Part shown: one piece after another, positions 44,641-56,220 of the stretch | How positions within the stretch are numbered: the stretch's first letter is position 1 | Layout: each line of letters begins with the position of its first letter | NCBI GenBank assembly: GCA_037501455.1 | Contig: CM074861.1 | Location: 91,985,001 to 92,049,000, forward strand | Reading direction: 5' to 3' | DNA length: 64,000 bases | Source: Lantana camara | Taxonomy: Eukaryota; Streptophyta; Magnoliopsida; Lamiales; Verbenaceae | Notes under the pieces: generated by a model | The model's input: the letters and a program-made list of their open reading frames with translations, nothing else | Databases searched by the model: none | What the model was told of the DNA's origin: nothing | Made by a program: the position numbers and the translations under genes

Positions 44641-45065
44641 ATATAAATAATATTATGTAATTAATATTTACATTAAAATGATATTTTCCCTAATAATTGT
44701 AAATCTTTTCGAGTAATTTAGTCTCTACAAACAAAATATAAGTAACAACATAATTAAAAAAACCGAAGCAAATAACTTAATATTAGTATGTTCGTAAAAG
44801 TTTAAATCCAAAATAATATTAGTTACAAAGGGTACCGAATACATAATAATAATGGCGTTGCCCAACCAAAATGACAAATAGATAAAATTGTCGATAACAC
44901 TTACAATTCTTAGTGTAATTGTCTATTGAATTACTAAAATAAAGTAAGTCACACAAATGGCGTGTGTCAATCTTAAGCTATAGCAACCTATATAAAAATT
45001 CCCTTGTAGTCAATATTAAAAATACGTCGAAAGAAATTTTGTTACAACAAATGAACTATACTTAC

Positions 45066-48000
45066 CATATTTTTTGGCCATGGAATAACCTCCCCAATCG
45101 CCTCACCAATAGTTTTGAAATGTGATGTAGGACGAATTAACTCTTCATCAACTTCCACTGCAACATTGATGACCACCTCACACCAATTGTTTCCCAAAGA
45201 TACTTGTCCAACTCTTTCCAAAGGATCTAAACTTCGAAGACAACCAATTGCCACAGTTTTCGATGAATCAAACGCACTCTTTAATAATACTTTCGACCCA
45301 ACCTATATCAGTTCCACAAAATGTAAGCAAATTCGAAAACATACTAGCTGATACATAGGGCCAAAATGCCAAAATATCAAGAGATGCCAAAATCATAAGG
45401 TAATGTGCAACTTGCTGTTAACATATTTAGAGTAAGTCACCAACAAAACAATAAAAGGATGCCGCCATTTGAGGATGCTCTTTTTGCTAACACCTGCCAA
45501 GTTGTGGCCAAAACGTCAAAGCACCTTTTCCCAGCTTTAATAATAATATATAAATAATTGAAAATAAAACTGGAGAAATGGAGATGTGGGTCAACCCTAC
45601 CCAGAGATGGTAAGGAACTAGGAAGATTCATAGAAGGAGATTGGGTGTCTTAACTATAGTTTAAAGTAGTATTTTGTGTTATGTAATGAAAGCAAGTTGG
45701 ATGGGAATTCACATGAGTGTGGACCGGGCATGAGTAAGTTCATCCCCCTGAGTTTTGCTACTACCGCTCAATATCAGCATCATCCATATTCTTTTACCAT
45801 AAATTATCATTACATGTATATATACTTTGAAAATACATATATGATTATTATTGCTATGTATTTTTGGAAAGTTTTGCTTCAAATAGTCTTGGTCAAAAAC
45901 TACTCTTAATTGTTTGTGTGTGTATATTTCTAGACTTTGTCACATGATTCATATTTATTCATCAAGACAACAATTAATTTCTCCCATAATTTCTTACCTG
46001 GCCTGATTTGATTCGTCCTCTCCATATTTCTTTTGTCTTATTCCCCACATTCATTTTCATTTCTTCTTTTTATTACCCAAACTCACAATTTCAATCTAAA
46101 TCAAAGAGTTTTTATATACATATTCCTAATGTACTACAGATAGTTGCACTCAAGTGAAGTGTGCCCCAATTTAAATCCAAGTCTGAGCAAGTGGGCCGTA
46201 GCGCATAAAAGTTTTAAAACCTTCCATAATTCAAATTTTAAGAAACAAACAACTCATAAAAATAGCTACCAAACAGCAGAAAAATTGCAACTGAAATGTA
46301 CAATAGTTCAAATAATTAATTACCTGAAGAGGCAAGTTGTTCATTGACGATGTTGTGGATGGCCGAATTGTTGTGGGATGAAATCGAGATGATGACGATG
46401 AAGGGACTCTTGTTTCTTGTGGAGGAGAGTTATGCAGTGATCGTTGCATGTTCACTTTCAACAGTTCTTGTATTTGTCTATTCTGTTCTAGTATAATCTG
46501 CTTCAATCCATCAATATCTTTCATGTAACTCACATGCATCCGAGAAGATTTACCTCTAACAGCGGTGTCACCATATACATCACAGGTAGAAATACCATAG
46601 CCATATATCCGGACTCGTCCCCATTTGTCTTCTCCAACAACCTGAGAAAATATATCATTTGGCCTAACATCTTTTGAGTTGGGAGAAAGGTCTTTTACTT
46701 TGTCTTGCATTTTTTTCTGTTCAAAGCAACATAAAAAGTGTTTTAATTTCAATGTTAAGGAAAACATACTACACTCATGTAATAAACATTTAAGTGCAAT
46801 AAAACATCTTACAAAATATAACATATTTTACCCACGTTTCTGCTACAGTAGGATTACTACTCTCCCCATCTTTCGTATAACATTTCTCGAATAAGGCCAC
46901 CCTAGTCGGGTCCTTACCATCTTCATTCTCCCCAGTTTCATCACCAACATGATTCTCTGCATTACTTGATCCCTGTGCTTCTTTCTGAGGAGTAACGTAA
47001 TTATGCGACTTAATTAATGATATGCATATTTAACGAAACACCAGAATTTAAGTATCCAATTTCTTTCCATATTGTTCACATGTAGCTTAAACCAAATGTA
47101 TGTCAAATGTACAAGTGAGTAATATTAAATCACTAAAAAAAACATGCGAATGTAATTTGCTAATACTTTGACAAGGCAAGAAGTATCTAAAGAACTCGTT
47201 AACTAACTGCTAAAAAAACCCAAACTTTACATGGCCCCAAATATAACCTTCAAACAAACTGCACCTGTTCGTTTGACTTATACAAAATCATAGTTTACAC
47301 TATTTAATTAATTAAATGACAGGCAGTTTGACTAGTGTATATATCCCCTCGGCCTTGGAACACACAATAAAAAAGAATGGCTTCAAACCAGAAAATGTTC
47401 AGACCTATATATGTATATATATAACATGTATTTGTTGATGAAGTAGTTAGGTAGCTAATTTGGAATTGGGTATCACCATCATATACATGTGTTGTGTAAC
47501 AAGAATGCGTTTAAATAAATACACCTATAAATTCCGGCCAATCCATAACGCTGACCAACTTAAAACTAATCACTTGCCATCATTTATCAATAAAACAAAC
47601 AAACAAAGTCTACATCAATTTGTTGCTAGCCATTCATTCTACAGGGAATGAATTTTCTCTTCTCAATCTTAATCAAATGCTTCCTTCACTTCAAAGCACA
47701 AAAGAAAGAGTTTAATTAAAAATCTTCTGCCAATTAATTAATTGTTAAGTTCCTTTAAAGCTACTCAAGGAATGTCCTCCTATCCTAGCCTTACCAATGG
47801 AACAAACTGGCGTGGCATTCATCTTAACTCAATCAAATTAAAGCATTGAGTAATATATATATAAAATATGAGCACAATTGAATTAAGAGTTAAAAAGAGG
47901 GTCTGGTCATAGTCATGCATGTGCTTAAGCCGCAGTGGGCTGGCTTGAAACTTGAAACAAGGGTTTCTGGCACGCAATCAGCATACTTGTTCTTTAAGAC

Positions 48001-51000
48001 AACAATATGATATTTTAAAGAAACAACTAAACCAAACCTTCAATTGATCTCTGATTTGAGAGAAACTTCTTTTTCCGGTGACATGCATCATTTTCTTTTG
48101 TGCCCTATTCTCCTTATTTTGTGCACTAATTTTCTGAAAAGTAGGCAAGAGAGGATATAAGTTAGATTGATATGGAAGTATGAACCATAGCTATTATTCA
48201 TTTAGTAAAATCTTACCCGAGCTTTGTCACCGCTCCAGTGGATAACAAGATTCTTCCATTGATCAGGGAGAACTCTTTCGTCATCCGTATCAGGCCGCTT
48301 GCGCAAGTTTTCTTCTATTGACGAGTTTGGGTCAAAATATTTATTCTTAACTCTATTCTTCCAAGCTCTCTAATTTTTTGATAAGGTATCCCAAGCTACA
48401 TTCTCAAGGTCAAATGATCCACAAAATTTCTCCTACAAAATAGAAGTCAGATTAGCTACGTGACCACAAAATACAGAAATAATGTATGTTAATCGCAATA
48501 TGCAAACTCACCTTTATCAGACCGATCAAATTCTTCTTAATAGACATTGGCACTTTATGCCAATCTTCATAGTCAAGTGGAATCAAGGAACCATTTCTAA
48601 CTAAAGTACTGATAAACTCCACGTACTCACTTTTGTTGGGACCTATAGGCTTTCCAAGATTATCAAACATCACTTCTACTTGTTCTTTTCTAGCCCAAAC
48701 ACGTAGCATGTTAGTACATCCTCGAGTCTTTGCCTTAACCATATTTACTACAAAAATGTTACAAAAGAGAAAGAAGAAAAAATTAAAAGGGCAATCACCT
48801 GGTAGCAAATACAGGTTCCACACAATTGGTGAGGCAAATATTTCTAAGAATGTGGTTCAAGGCAGTTATTGCTTGGAAAATTAACCAAAAATACCATAAG
48901 CATAAAAGATGTCAAAGTTCACCAAATTCTTTCCACTTTCCTTATATTAAGAAGTTTGTATAGGTATTCCACATTCTGGCGTACATATGTATGAATACCA
49001 GAAAAGTACAGCCACCATTTTCAAGGTTAAACTAAAACCAACCATGTTTTACACAAACTGGATTCAATAAATTGATAAAGGCTTTCACCGTAGCATTTAA
49101 TCAATTTTTAGAGAACCATATACTACGACCATACTTTCACTATCAGCCACGTTAACTTCCGTATTATTTAAATGGATAGCTGTGGAAGAGCTTTCAACAC
49201 CAGCTCGGCCTCATGTAGTACGTGTAGCAGCATCTAGTATTGTATATAACAGTCAATATTTGAAAAGTTGCTATTGAAATTGCATGTAACGATGAAAGCA
49301 TAAACTTATTTCACCTGTATTTTCTTCTCCTTCATCAAGCAATCTTGATGGCTATGTTGGAAAATACGAATCAGAAAGCAGCGGAATTTAAAAATTTTCC
49401 CAACAAAAGGACCTATGACTCGCAATCGTGTATCCAAATTCGTAGAGTTAAGGAACTTACTTTTCTTTTGTTCTTTCTTGAAGCGTTTCAAGCCACCCAA
49501 GAACGCTCTTCTCGCGGCTTGATCCCTTCTCCTTGGTAAAGCTCGAATCTTCAAACTTCTAACTTGAAGCTCTCTAGAGATAGTCCACCAACTTGATCAC
49601 AATCTAACTAGTAAGGATGCTAGTTCTCTAGTTAGTGTTTAGGCTTAACCTAGGGTTTAATTTATCTTGGAGAAAGGATGGTGTTCAACACATGAACCAG
49701 AAGAAGATCATCAATTAGCCTCAAGGGGAGCTCGAGCTCCCCTATATATAGGAAGGAGGGTTGGCCGAAAATCCTAGTCCTTATGGGCTAGGGTTTTGGT
49801 CTCTCTCTCCTATTACTTGATCATCAAGTATTTTCCAACTTTGACTTTGAATTCTATTTCAAGTCAACTTTTAAGAGAGCTAAAATATCCAAACTATTTT
49901 TGGATAATTTTATACTTTATTTATTTAAAATAAATAACTTATTTTATCTAATTAATTAATTCATAATTAATTAACTAGATTATTTTTCTCCAAAATAAGA
50001 CTTTCTTTTTAATTCAAAATTAAACCAAAGTCTATTAAATAATTAACAACTTAATTATTTAATATCCAATTAAATAGTCACGTGTGGCACACGTGTCATA
50101 ATGACACGTGTCCAGTCACGTGACCCATACGTGTGACTTCACACGTGTGGAACCCTCTAGGCCCGATTAACTCGTTTAATCATTTTAAAGCCTCAACTCA
50201 TGTAACCAAGTTGTTGTGTGTGACCCTCTAGGTTCTCAATTCAATTAGCAGTGACCCTAATTAATTAATTCACTAATTAATTAATCAGTCCACAGATTAA
50301 ACGACCATAGTCTAGCAACAGGTGTTTAACCCCTAGCTGAATTGGAATGTTCGGATTCGACAGAACCTTTAAGTCATTGATTCATGTGAGATACAATCCT
50401 CCTACTTACTATCTCTCAACCAAGATCTAGGGTAAGGGAATAATCAGAACCCTAATAATCCGGTCTTATAGCTAAGTGCATTTCATATCCATTTGATCTC
50501 AATCCAAGAAACCCTTTTCTTGATGTCTTGATCTACTGCCTTGACCAAAGACTCCATATGGCATATGAATGACTTACACAATAAAAGATCACCTTGCAAA
50601 TGCAAGTGTAGGTCCTTTCTTGACTCTCATTCACTTTCATGAATCACTTGTGCAGCCCCAGCATAAGCCTTGAATAAGTTGTCTAAGGCGACACCCTTTA
50701 AAGCTTATACCTAAGACTACAGAGTTAACTCATAAAGTGACAAGGAACCTCAAGTCTTAAGGATCAATTAATCACATCAATGACTCGTGAGATATTTCCT
50801 AATCTGGAAGTTTCCATTTCCTGAAATAGAAACTTCCTTTCCCATTTAGGAATGTTCTCACACGGGGCACCTCAGTGAACTTACTTATTGAAGTAAGCAC
50901 CCTCATGTATCACGCACGTATCAACTATACACTTTGCACCTCCATGAAATAAGGTGGTCCTTCTTAAGGGCATGATCCCATAAGCAAGCCTTAGAGGAGT

Positions 51001-51361
51001 CAGGTTGATACTCCCACTGTCGGTAGGACTCATCGGCTTGGAGTATTTTACTAATCATGACTTATGTGATATAGGGCTCATTTCATGAACCATTTCACCT
51101 AAATGGTAGAGTCCTAAAGTCATCAGGATTAGGGGAGTTCTCATACATGCACAGCTAAAGTAAACGCATACCAAACAAGAGCATATAAAGAAGTGTTGCC
51201 TCAATTCGTTATTTCATTCAAAGATTGTCTGTGATTACAATAAGGAAAAGCACAAAGCGGATATACATTCGGATTTCTAGGGCACTATTCCTAACAGGCT
51301 GGGCCTGAGATTCGCGGCCACTATTTTGGACTATCCCTCGGCCACGTCTAGGTCGTCTCAT
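45066..51361 (-). pseudogene. CACTA second gene (Transposase_24 / Ptta-En/Spm type), interrupted by a solo LTR
   Basis: Exon 1 starts at 51361 (MRRPRRGRGIVQ) and resumes beyond the solo LTR as SRLLDEGEENT with a GTGAAAT donor near 49316. Exon 2 (about 48750-48517) reads RGCTNMLRVWARKEQVEVMF and KPIGPNKSEYVEFISTLVR, then DWHKVPMSIKKNLIGLIK|GTGAGT. Later exons give EKFCGSFDLENVAWDTL, NLVIHWSGDKAR (48430-48210), VALFEKCYTKDGESSNPTVAETW and DIFSQVVGEDKWGRVRIYGYG (46990-46560). A C-terminal exon (45300-45066) includes GNNWCEVVINVAVEVDEELI and ends at a GTAAGT donor. A TAG in exon 3 (near 48375) and the LTR in exon 1 inactivate it. By analogy this type supplies the DNA-binding accessory role, but its function is not proven. 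Confidence 0.82.
49355..51296 (-). mobile_element. Solo LTR of the copia-1 family inside exon 1 of the CACTA second gene
   Basis: This 1942-bp sequence from TGTTGGAAAATACG to CACTATTCCTAACA matches the copia-1 LTRs. It is flanked by GGCTA (49350-49354) and GGCTG (51297-51301), a 5-bp duplication with one change. No primer site or interior remains, so it is a product of LTR-LTR recombination. It retains the G-box cluster (about 50081-50150) and the palindrome/TATA promoter (49725-49751) directed leftwards, into the rest of the interrupted gene. Confidence 0.92.
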
Positions 51362-51487
51362 AACTACCAATATAAATATAACCTGACCTAATATAGAAAA
51401 AGCATAATACTATAGCTGAATAACCATATAAAAGAGCAGGAATTAAGAAATTAACAAATAAGAACCTTTTTCCCACATATGTTCACT

Positions 51488-54400
51488 CTAAATTTCCTGA
51501 AAATCATCGTTATCTAAATCATCTACACAAATTCTTGGGGCTCCTTCACGAATCAAATCAAATGCTTCTTCTTCTTCAAGTGGAAGATTACGACTAGACG
51601 TGCTCTGTAATATAGTGTCAATATCGTCAGTCGACAAGTGGCTGCCATCTTCAAACCTATCCCTAGCTTTTGTTTTAATCACAACCTTCCAATTCTTTTC
51701 GTTGGGATCATCCACATAAAACACTTGTCCAACCTGAGCTGCAAGAGCAAAAGGCTCATTTTGGCGCTTGACATTTGCAAAATTGGCTAACGTAAATCCA
51801 TCATTATCTTCTTTGAGTTTGCTTCCCTTAGAGACCCAATCACAATCAAATAACACTACTTTTCTCCGACCCGTGTAATCTAGTTTGATTATATCCTTTA
51901 CGATTCCATAATACGCCATCTCTTCATGGATAGGGCTCATATCCTTCTTGCTCGCAAAACTTGTTGTACTTGCTTTGACCATCACTCCACTATTTTGAGT
52001 TTTTCTCCTTCTCTCTACTTCCTTCGTATGAAAGCGAAATCCGTTCACTTTGAAGCCCTTATATTGTGTTCCAACGGGGATAGGTCCCCTTGCAAGCATT
52101 CTGATATCGTTAAATTTGGGTCATTTTCATCGGAATTTAGTACTTCAACCTACAATAACAAATAACCATGAATATACAAAATAAAATTAACTAAGAAATG
52201 TTAATTATACAATTCTTTAGATATCACTAACCTGACCCTTAAACCAGGCAGCAAAGTCATCACTATGGATTCTTTTGATTTCATGTTCCCTCGACCGATG
52301 CTTCTTACGTCTGACCTGAGCTTCTTGTTCCGTACAGAATTAACAGAAATCTTACACTATTAACATCTAATTCACGAATCTGTAATGAACAATATTATAG
52401 AATTACAAAGAAGATTTTTTGCTCAGGTGACTTACTCTCTAAATTGTTGAATGTCATCGCAATTGAATAAGACATACCGGTGCGCCTTCGTTAGTTGATC
52501 ATTATTCAAAACAATCGGCTTTCCTTTCCACAATGAAGCTCCAGTAATTGTGAAAATACCAATACCTGTCGTGCTTGTATCAGCCCCATCATCATCATTA
52601 CGACTTGGTCGATTGTGCCTTGTTTCAACATTCTCATCAAAGTACAAAGAACAGAAAGATAAACACTCCTCTGCTAAGTATCCCTCTGCAATTGAGCCTT
52701 CTGGACGACTTCTGTTACGCACATATGACTTCAAAGTACTCAAATACCTGAAGAGATCAATGTACGAATAATTACATGAGTCAAAATATCTACTAAAACA
52801 GTCCAGCTTTCACATTAAAAGTACCCTGGTAATTATTAAAATATAAACATACCTTTCAATGGGATACATCCAACGATAATGGACTGGGCCAGCCAACTTT
52901 GCCTCAGTGACCAAGTGTACGGTCAAATGTACCATGATATCAAAGAACGAATGTGGAAAAATTTTCTCCAACTGGCAGAGTATGATAGCAGTATCTTTTT
53001 CCAATCGGGATAAATCATTAGGATTAAGTGTATTAGAACACAAATCTTTAAAATAACGACACAAATTAATCAAGGATTTGCGTATTGGGCTCGGTAGAAG
53101 TTTACGCAACGCAAGCGGTAGCAATTGTTGCATCAACACATGGCTGTCATGGCTTTTCAATCCAAATATCTTGGGAGGTTTAATGTGAACACACCGTGAG
53201 ATATTTCAAGCATAGCCGTCCGGAACTTTAATGCTTTTCAATAGTTTGCAAAATCTGTCCTTCTCACTCTTATCCAGCACAAAGGATGCTTCTGGTAGCC
53301 ATTCCTGTCCAAGCTCATCAAGAAAAGGATGGAGTTTTGATCTAATCCCCATAATTTGCAAATCCAAACGAGCATTGTAATTAGCTTTTGACTTGTCCGA
53401 GTCCAACAATGTATATAACACCTTGTCGTATACGTTCTTCTCAATGTGCATAACATCAAGATTGTGTCTCACTAAATTCGTTTCCCAATACGGTAGATCA
53501 AAGAAAATACTCTTCTTCTTCCAATTATATGGCAGCTTCTGGTCACCGACCTTTTTCCCAAATTTGTTCTCAATGTCCTTTACTTCATCAAATGCTACAG
53601 ATCCTTTCAAATATGGGGCTACTGTTCGGTGCTCTACAGTTCCATCAAATGAACTTTTATCCCTCCGATAAGGATGATCTTCAGGTAAGAATATACTATG
53701 GCACATATAACAGAACTTACGGGGTCTATCCAACCAAACTGAATTTGTGTACTTATGACAAACCGGGCATGCGTATTCTTCTTTAGTACTCCACCCCGAT
53801 ACAGCTGCATGGCCTGGGAAATCACTTATGGTCCATAATAGAGCCGCACGTAGTTGAAAATTTCCTTAGTTGACGCATCATACGTATTTATTCCCTCTTC
53901 CCACATCTCTTTTATCTCTGCAACAGCCGGTTGTAGATATATATCAATGTTATTACCTGGTCCAGAGGGCCCAGGTATAAGCAAGGACAACATCAAGTAT
54001 GTCTTTTTCATACAGTCTCCAGGCGGTAAATTGTACGGAATCAAGATCACTGGCCATATACTATGAACGACACTCATGGTTCTAAATGGATTGAAACCAT
54101 CAGTAGCTAAGCCTAACCTTACATTTCGAGGATCTTTTGAAAACTCTGGATGTTGGAAGTCGAAGGTTTTCCAAGTTGGAGAATCTGCTGGATGTCTTAT
54201 TACCCCATCTTTGATGCGTTCTGTATCATGCCACCTCATGAGGGATGCAGTTTCTTTATTCATAAAAAGTCTTTGTAACCTTGGCTTCAGCGGGAAGTGT
54301 CATACCATCTTCGCACGTATTTTCTTGTTCCCTTTGGATATTTTAGAGGTATCAGCCCCATCACCCACACTAGCTTCAGGTGCAGCCATTAGCCACAAAG

Positions 54401-55106
54401 GCTCATCACATGTGTCACACTTTGTTTTGCCTTCATTCAAACCCCAATACAGCATACAATCATTCCGGCAAGCATCAATTTTTTTATTATTCAACCCTAG
54501 ATCCTTTAATATCTTCTTAGTTTCGTAGTAGTTTTTCGGAAGTTGAACACCTTCGGGAAATTACTCTTTTAATAATTCAAGCATCATGGTGAAGGAACTA
54601 TCACTCCAGTTCCCAAGACACTTGATTTGGAGCATTCGAACAATAAAATAAAGCTTGGAAAAAAATTTACAGCCCGGGTAAAGTTCTTGTTCTGCATCTT
54701 CCATGAGTTTATAAAAATTTTCAGCTTCTATACAAGGTCTATCATGTTCAAGAACTCCTGATGTTCCTTTAATATTATCCATATTATCTTGCATTCCAAA
54801 TGCATCATTTAACATTTCTCGCATATTGTTGGAAGAATTTTGGTCATCATAAACATAGACTGTCGGCCTACCGTTAGATGACAACTCACAATGTAAAACC
54901 CATTTACTGTACCCAGCTAAAAAACCATGCCAAAGAAGATGTTCTTCCACAATGCTCCTTTTTTTTAATAAGGTATTTTTACATTTCTTGCAAGGGCATA
55001 AGATTGGAGCTCCATTCGAATTTGAAATGGCAATATCCAAAAAATATTTCAACCCATTTCGATATTCATTACTAGCCCTATGTAGGTTCATCCATGTCCT
55101 ATCCAT
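51488..55106 (-). pseudogene. CACTA transposase gene (TNP2 / Transposase_21 type), decayed
   Basis: The likely start is MDRTWMNLHRAS at 55106. Domains in order: Transpos_assoc (PCKKCKNTLLKKRSIVEEHL), TNP2 (LMRWHDTERIKDGVIRHPAD, LGLATDGFNPF, LIPGPSGPGNNIDIYLQP, RRDKSSFDG, NLDVMHIEKNV), DUF4218 (SFFDIMVHLTVHLVTEAKL), then after introns a DUF4216-type end (NGFRFHTKEVERRRKTQNSG, VVLFDCDWV, VGQVFYVDDP). Splice sites are visible, e.g. GTAAGT at about 52435 and an acceptor near 52330. Breaks: TAA at 54561-54563, a frameshift near 53862, TGA at 53206-53208 and a frame change near 52105. The encoded protein would cut and join the element ends, but this copy cannot make it. Confidence 0.9.
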
Positions 55107-55301
55107 AATATTGTTCAATGACAAAATGTAGTTACCTTCCAAATGCCGACAATTTCAAAGCTGGAGCCTCAACAGAAACAAGAATTGGATTTATCTACAA
55201 ACACCAAAAAAAAAGAATACAATAACTTTAAGCAAAATTCAGGCAATATCTATATATGCAAGTTGTGACTGGAGAAGTCATGATTGCAACAGCCAACTTA
55301 A

Positions 55302-56220
55302 GGAGTTTATGATTGGAATTGGTGTGATGTTAGGAACAAAACTATGGTCACCAAGATAGCTGCTCCGCAATATCCTTTTAGAGGTAAGGAACCTATGTTT
55401 TCAAAAGTTGGAATTGTGCCTTCTAGCTTTTTGCTTTTTGCATTTTTAACAGACGAGTTAACAGTCAAGCTCTAATGCATGAATTTAAATTTATTATCTT
55501 TTTTTTTTTTTTTGGGTTCTCACATAAGAATTCAAGAATCTCACAACCGTATACGAATCGTGTCCGTGCATACTTTGAAGAAACAAAATGCTTTTGAGTT
55601 TTTTATATTTTCTGTAAGTTTCGGAAATGTTTGGAGACACTTCAAGAATAATTTTTGGTTTCCAAGCTGAACACACCCTAAATCTCTCTCTTAATATATT
55701 TGTACCAAAATAACTAACTACCAACTATTTCATGGATAAAAATGCAGGAGCAGGTTATGCAGAAACTCATCCACATAAAGTGCTTTTCCATCCCATGACA
55801 GGCCTCTGTGTCGAGAGAATCTCACTCTTAGAACCCTTAGTTTTAGCTCCATGCTCCGAGGCCGAAGCCTGGACCTACACACCCCAGCAAACGCTAACTA
55901 TAAAAGGAACATATTTCTGCCTAAAAGTGAACGAGTTAGGACATCCGGCAAAACTAAGTATATTCTGCACAGATAATTCTTCAAAATGGGTAGCTATTTC
56001 AGACTCCAAAATGCATCTATCGTCAAATCTTGAAGATGGTATAAACGTGTGTTTGGACGTAGATTCAGAAAACAATGTTGTCACAAGTAACTGCAAATGT
56101 CTGGAAAATAACAACTGTGATCCGGAAGTCAGTGGTTCAAAATCATTGACAATACAGGTTCTATAGGCATTTTTCAATACATGGCTAAAGGAAAGGGTTT
56201 GCTACAAGCAGGAATAATAA
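55302..56220 (+). pseudogene. Captured fragment of a plant GH5 glycosidase gene (C-terminal ricin-type lectin domain)
   Basis: Exon A (55302-55383) reads GVYDWNWCDVRNKTMVTKI and ends QYPFRG at a GTAAG donor. Exon B starts after an AATGCAG acceptor at 55748 and reads GYAETHPHKVLFHPMTGLCV, PCSEAEAWTYTPQQTL, GTYFCLKVNELGHPAKL, SKMHLSSNLEDGINVCLDVD and CKCLENNN. This matches the end of the catalytic domain and the beta-trefoil lectin domain of plant cellulase/mannanase-like GH5 proteins. A 1-base deletion near 56126 shifts the frame; in the other frame SQWFKIIDNTG continues the QxW motif. The catalytic core is missing. It lies inside the CACTA, antisense to and upstream of the transposase gene, with its intron retained, so the capture was at DNA level. 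The family call is from recognisable sequence, not a search. Confidence 0.78.
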
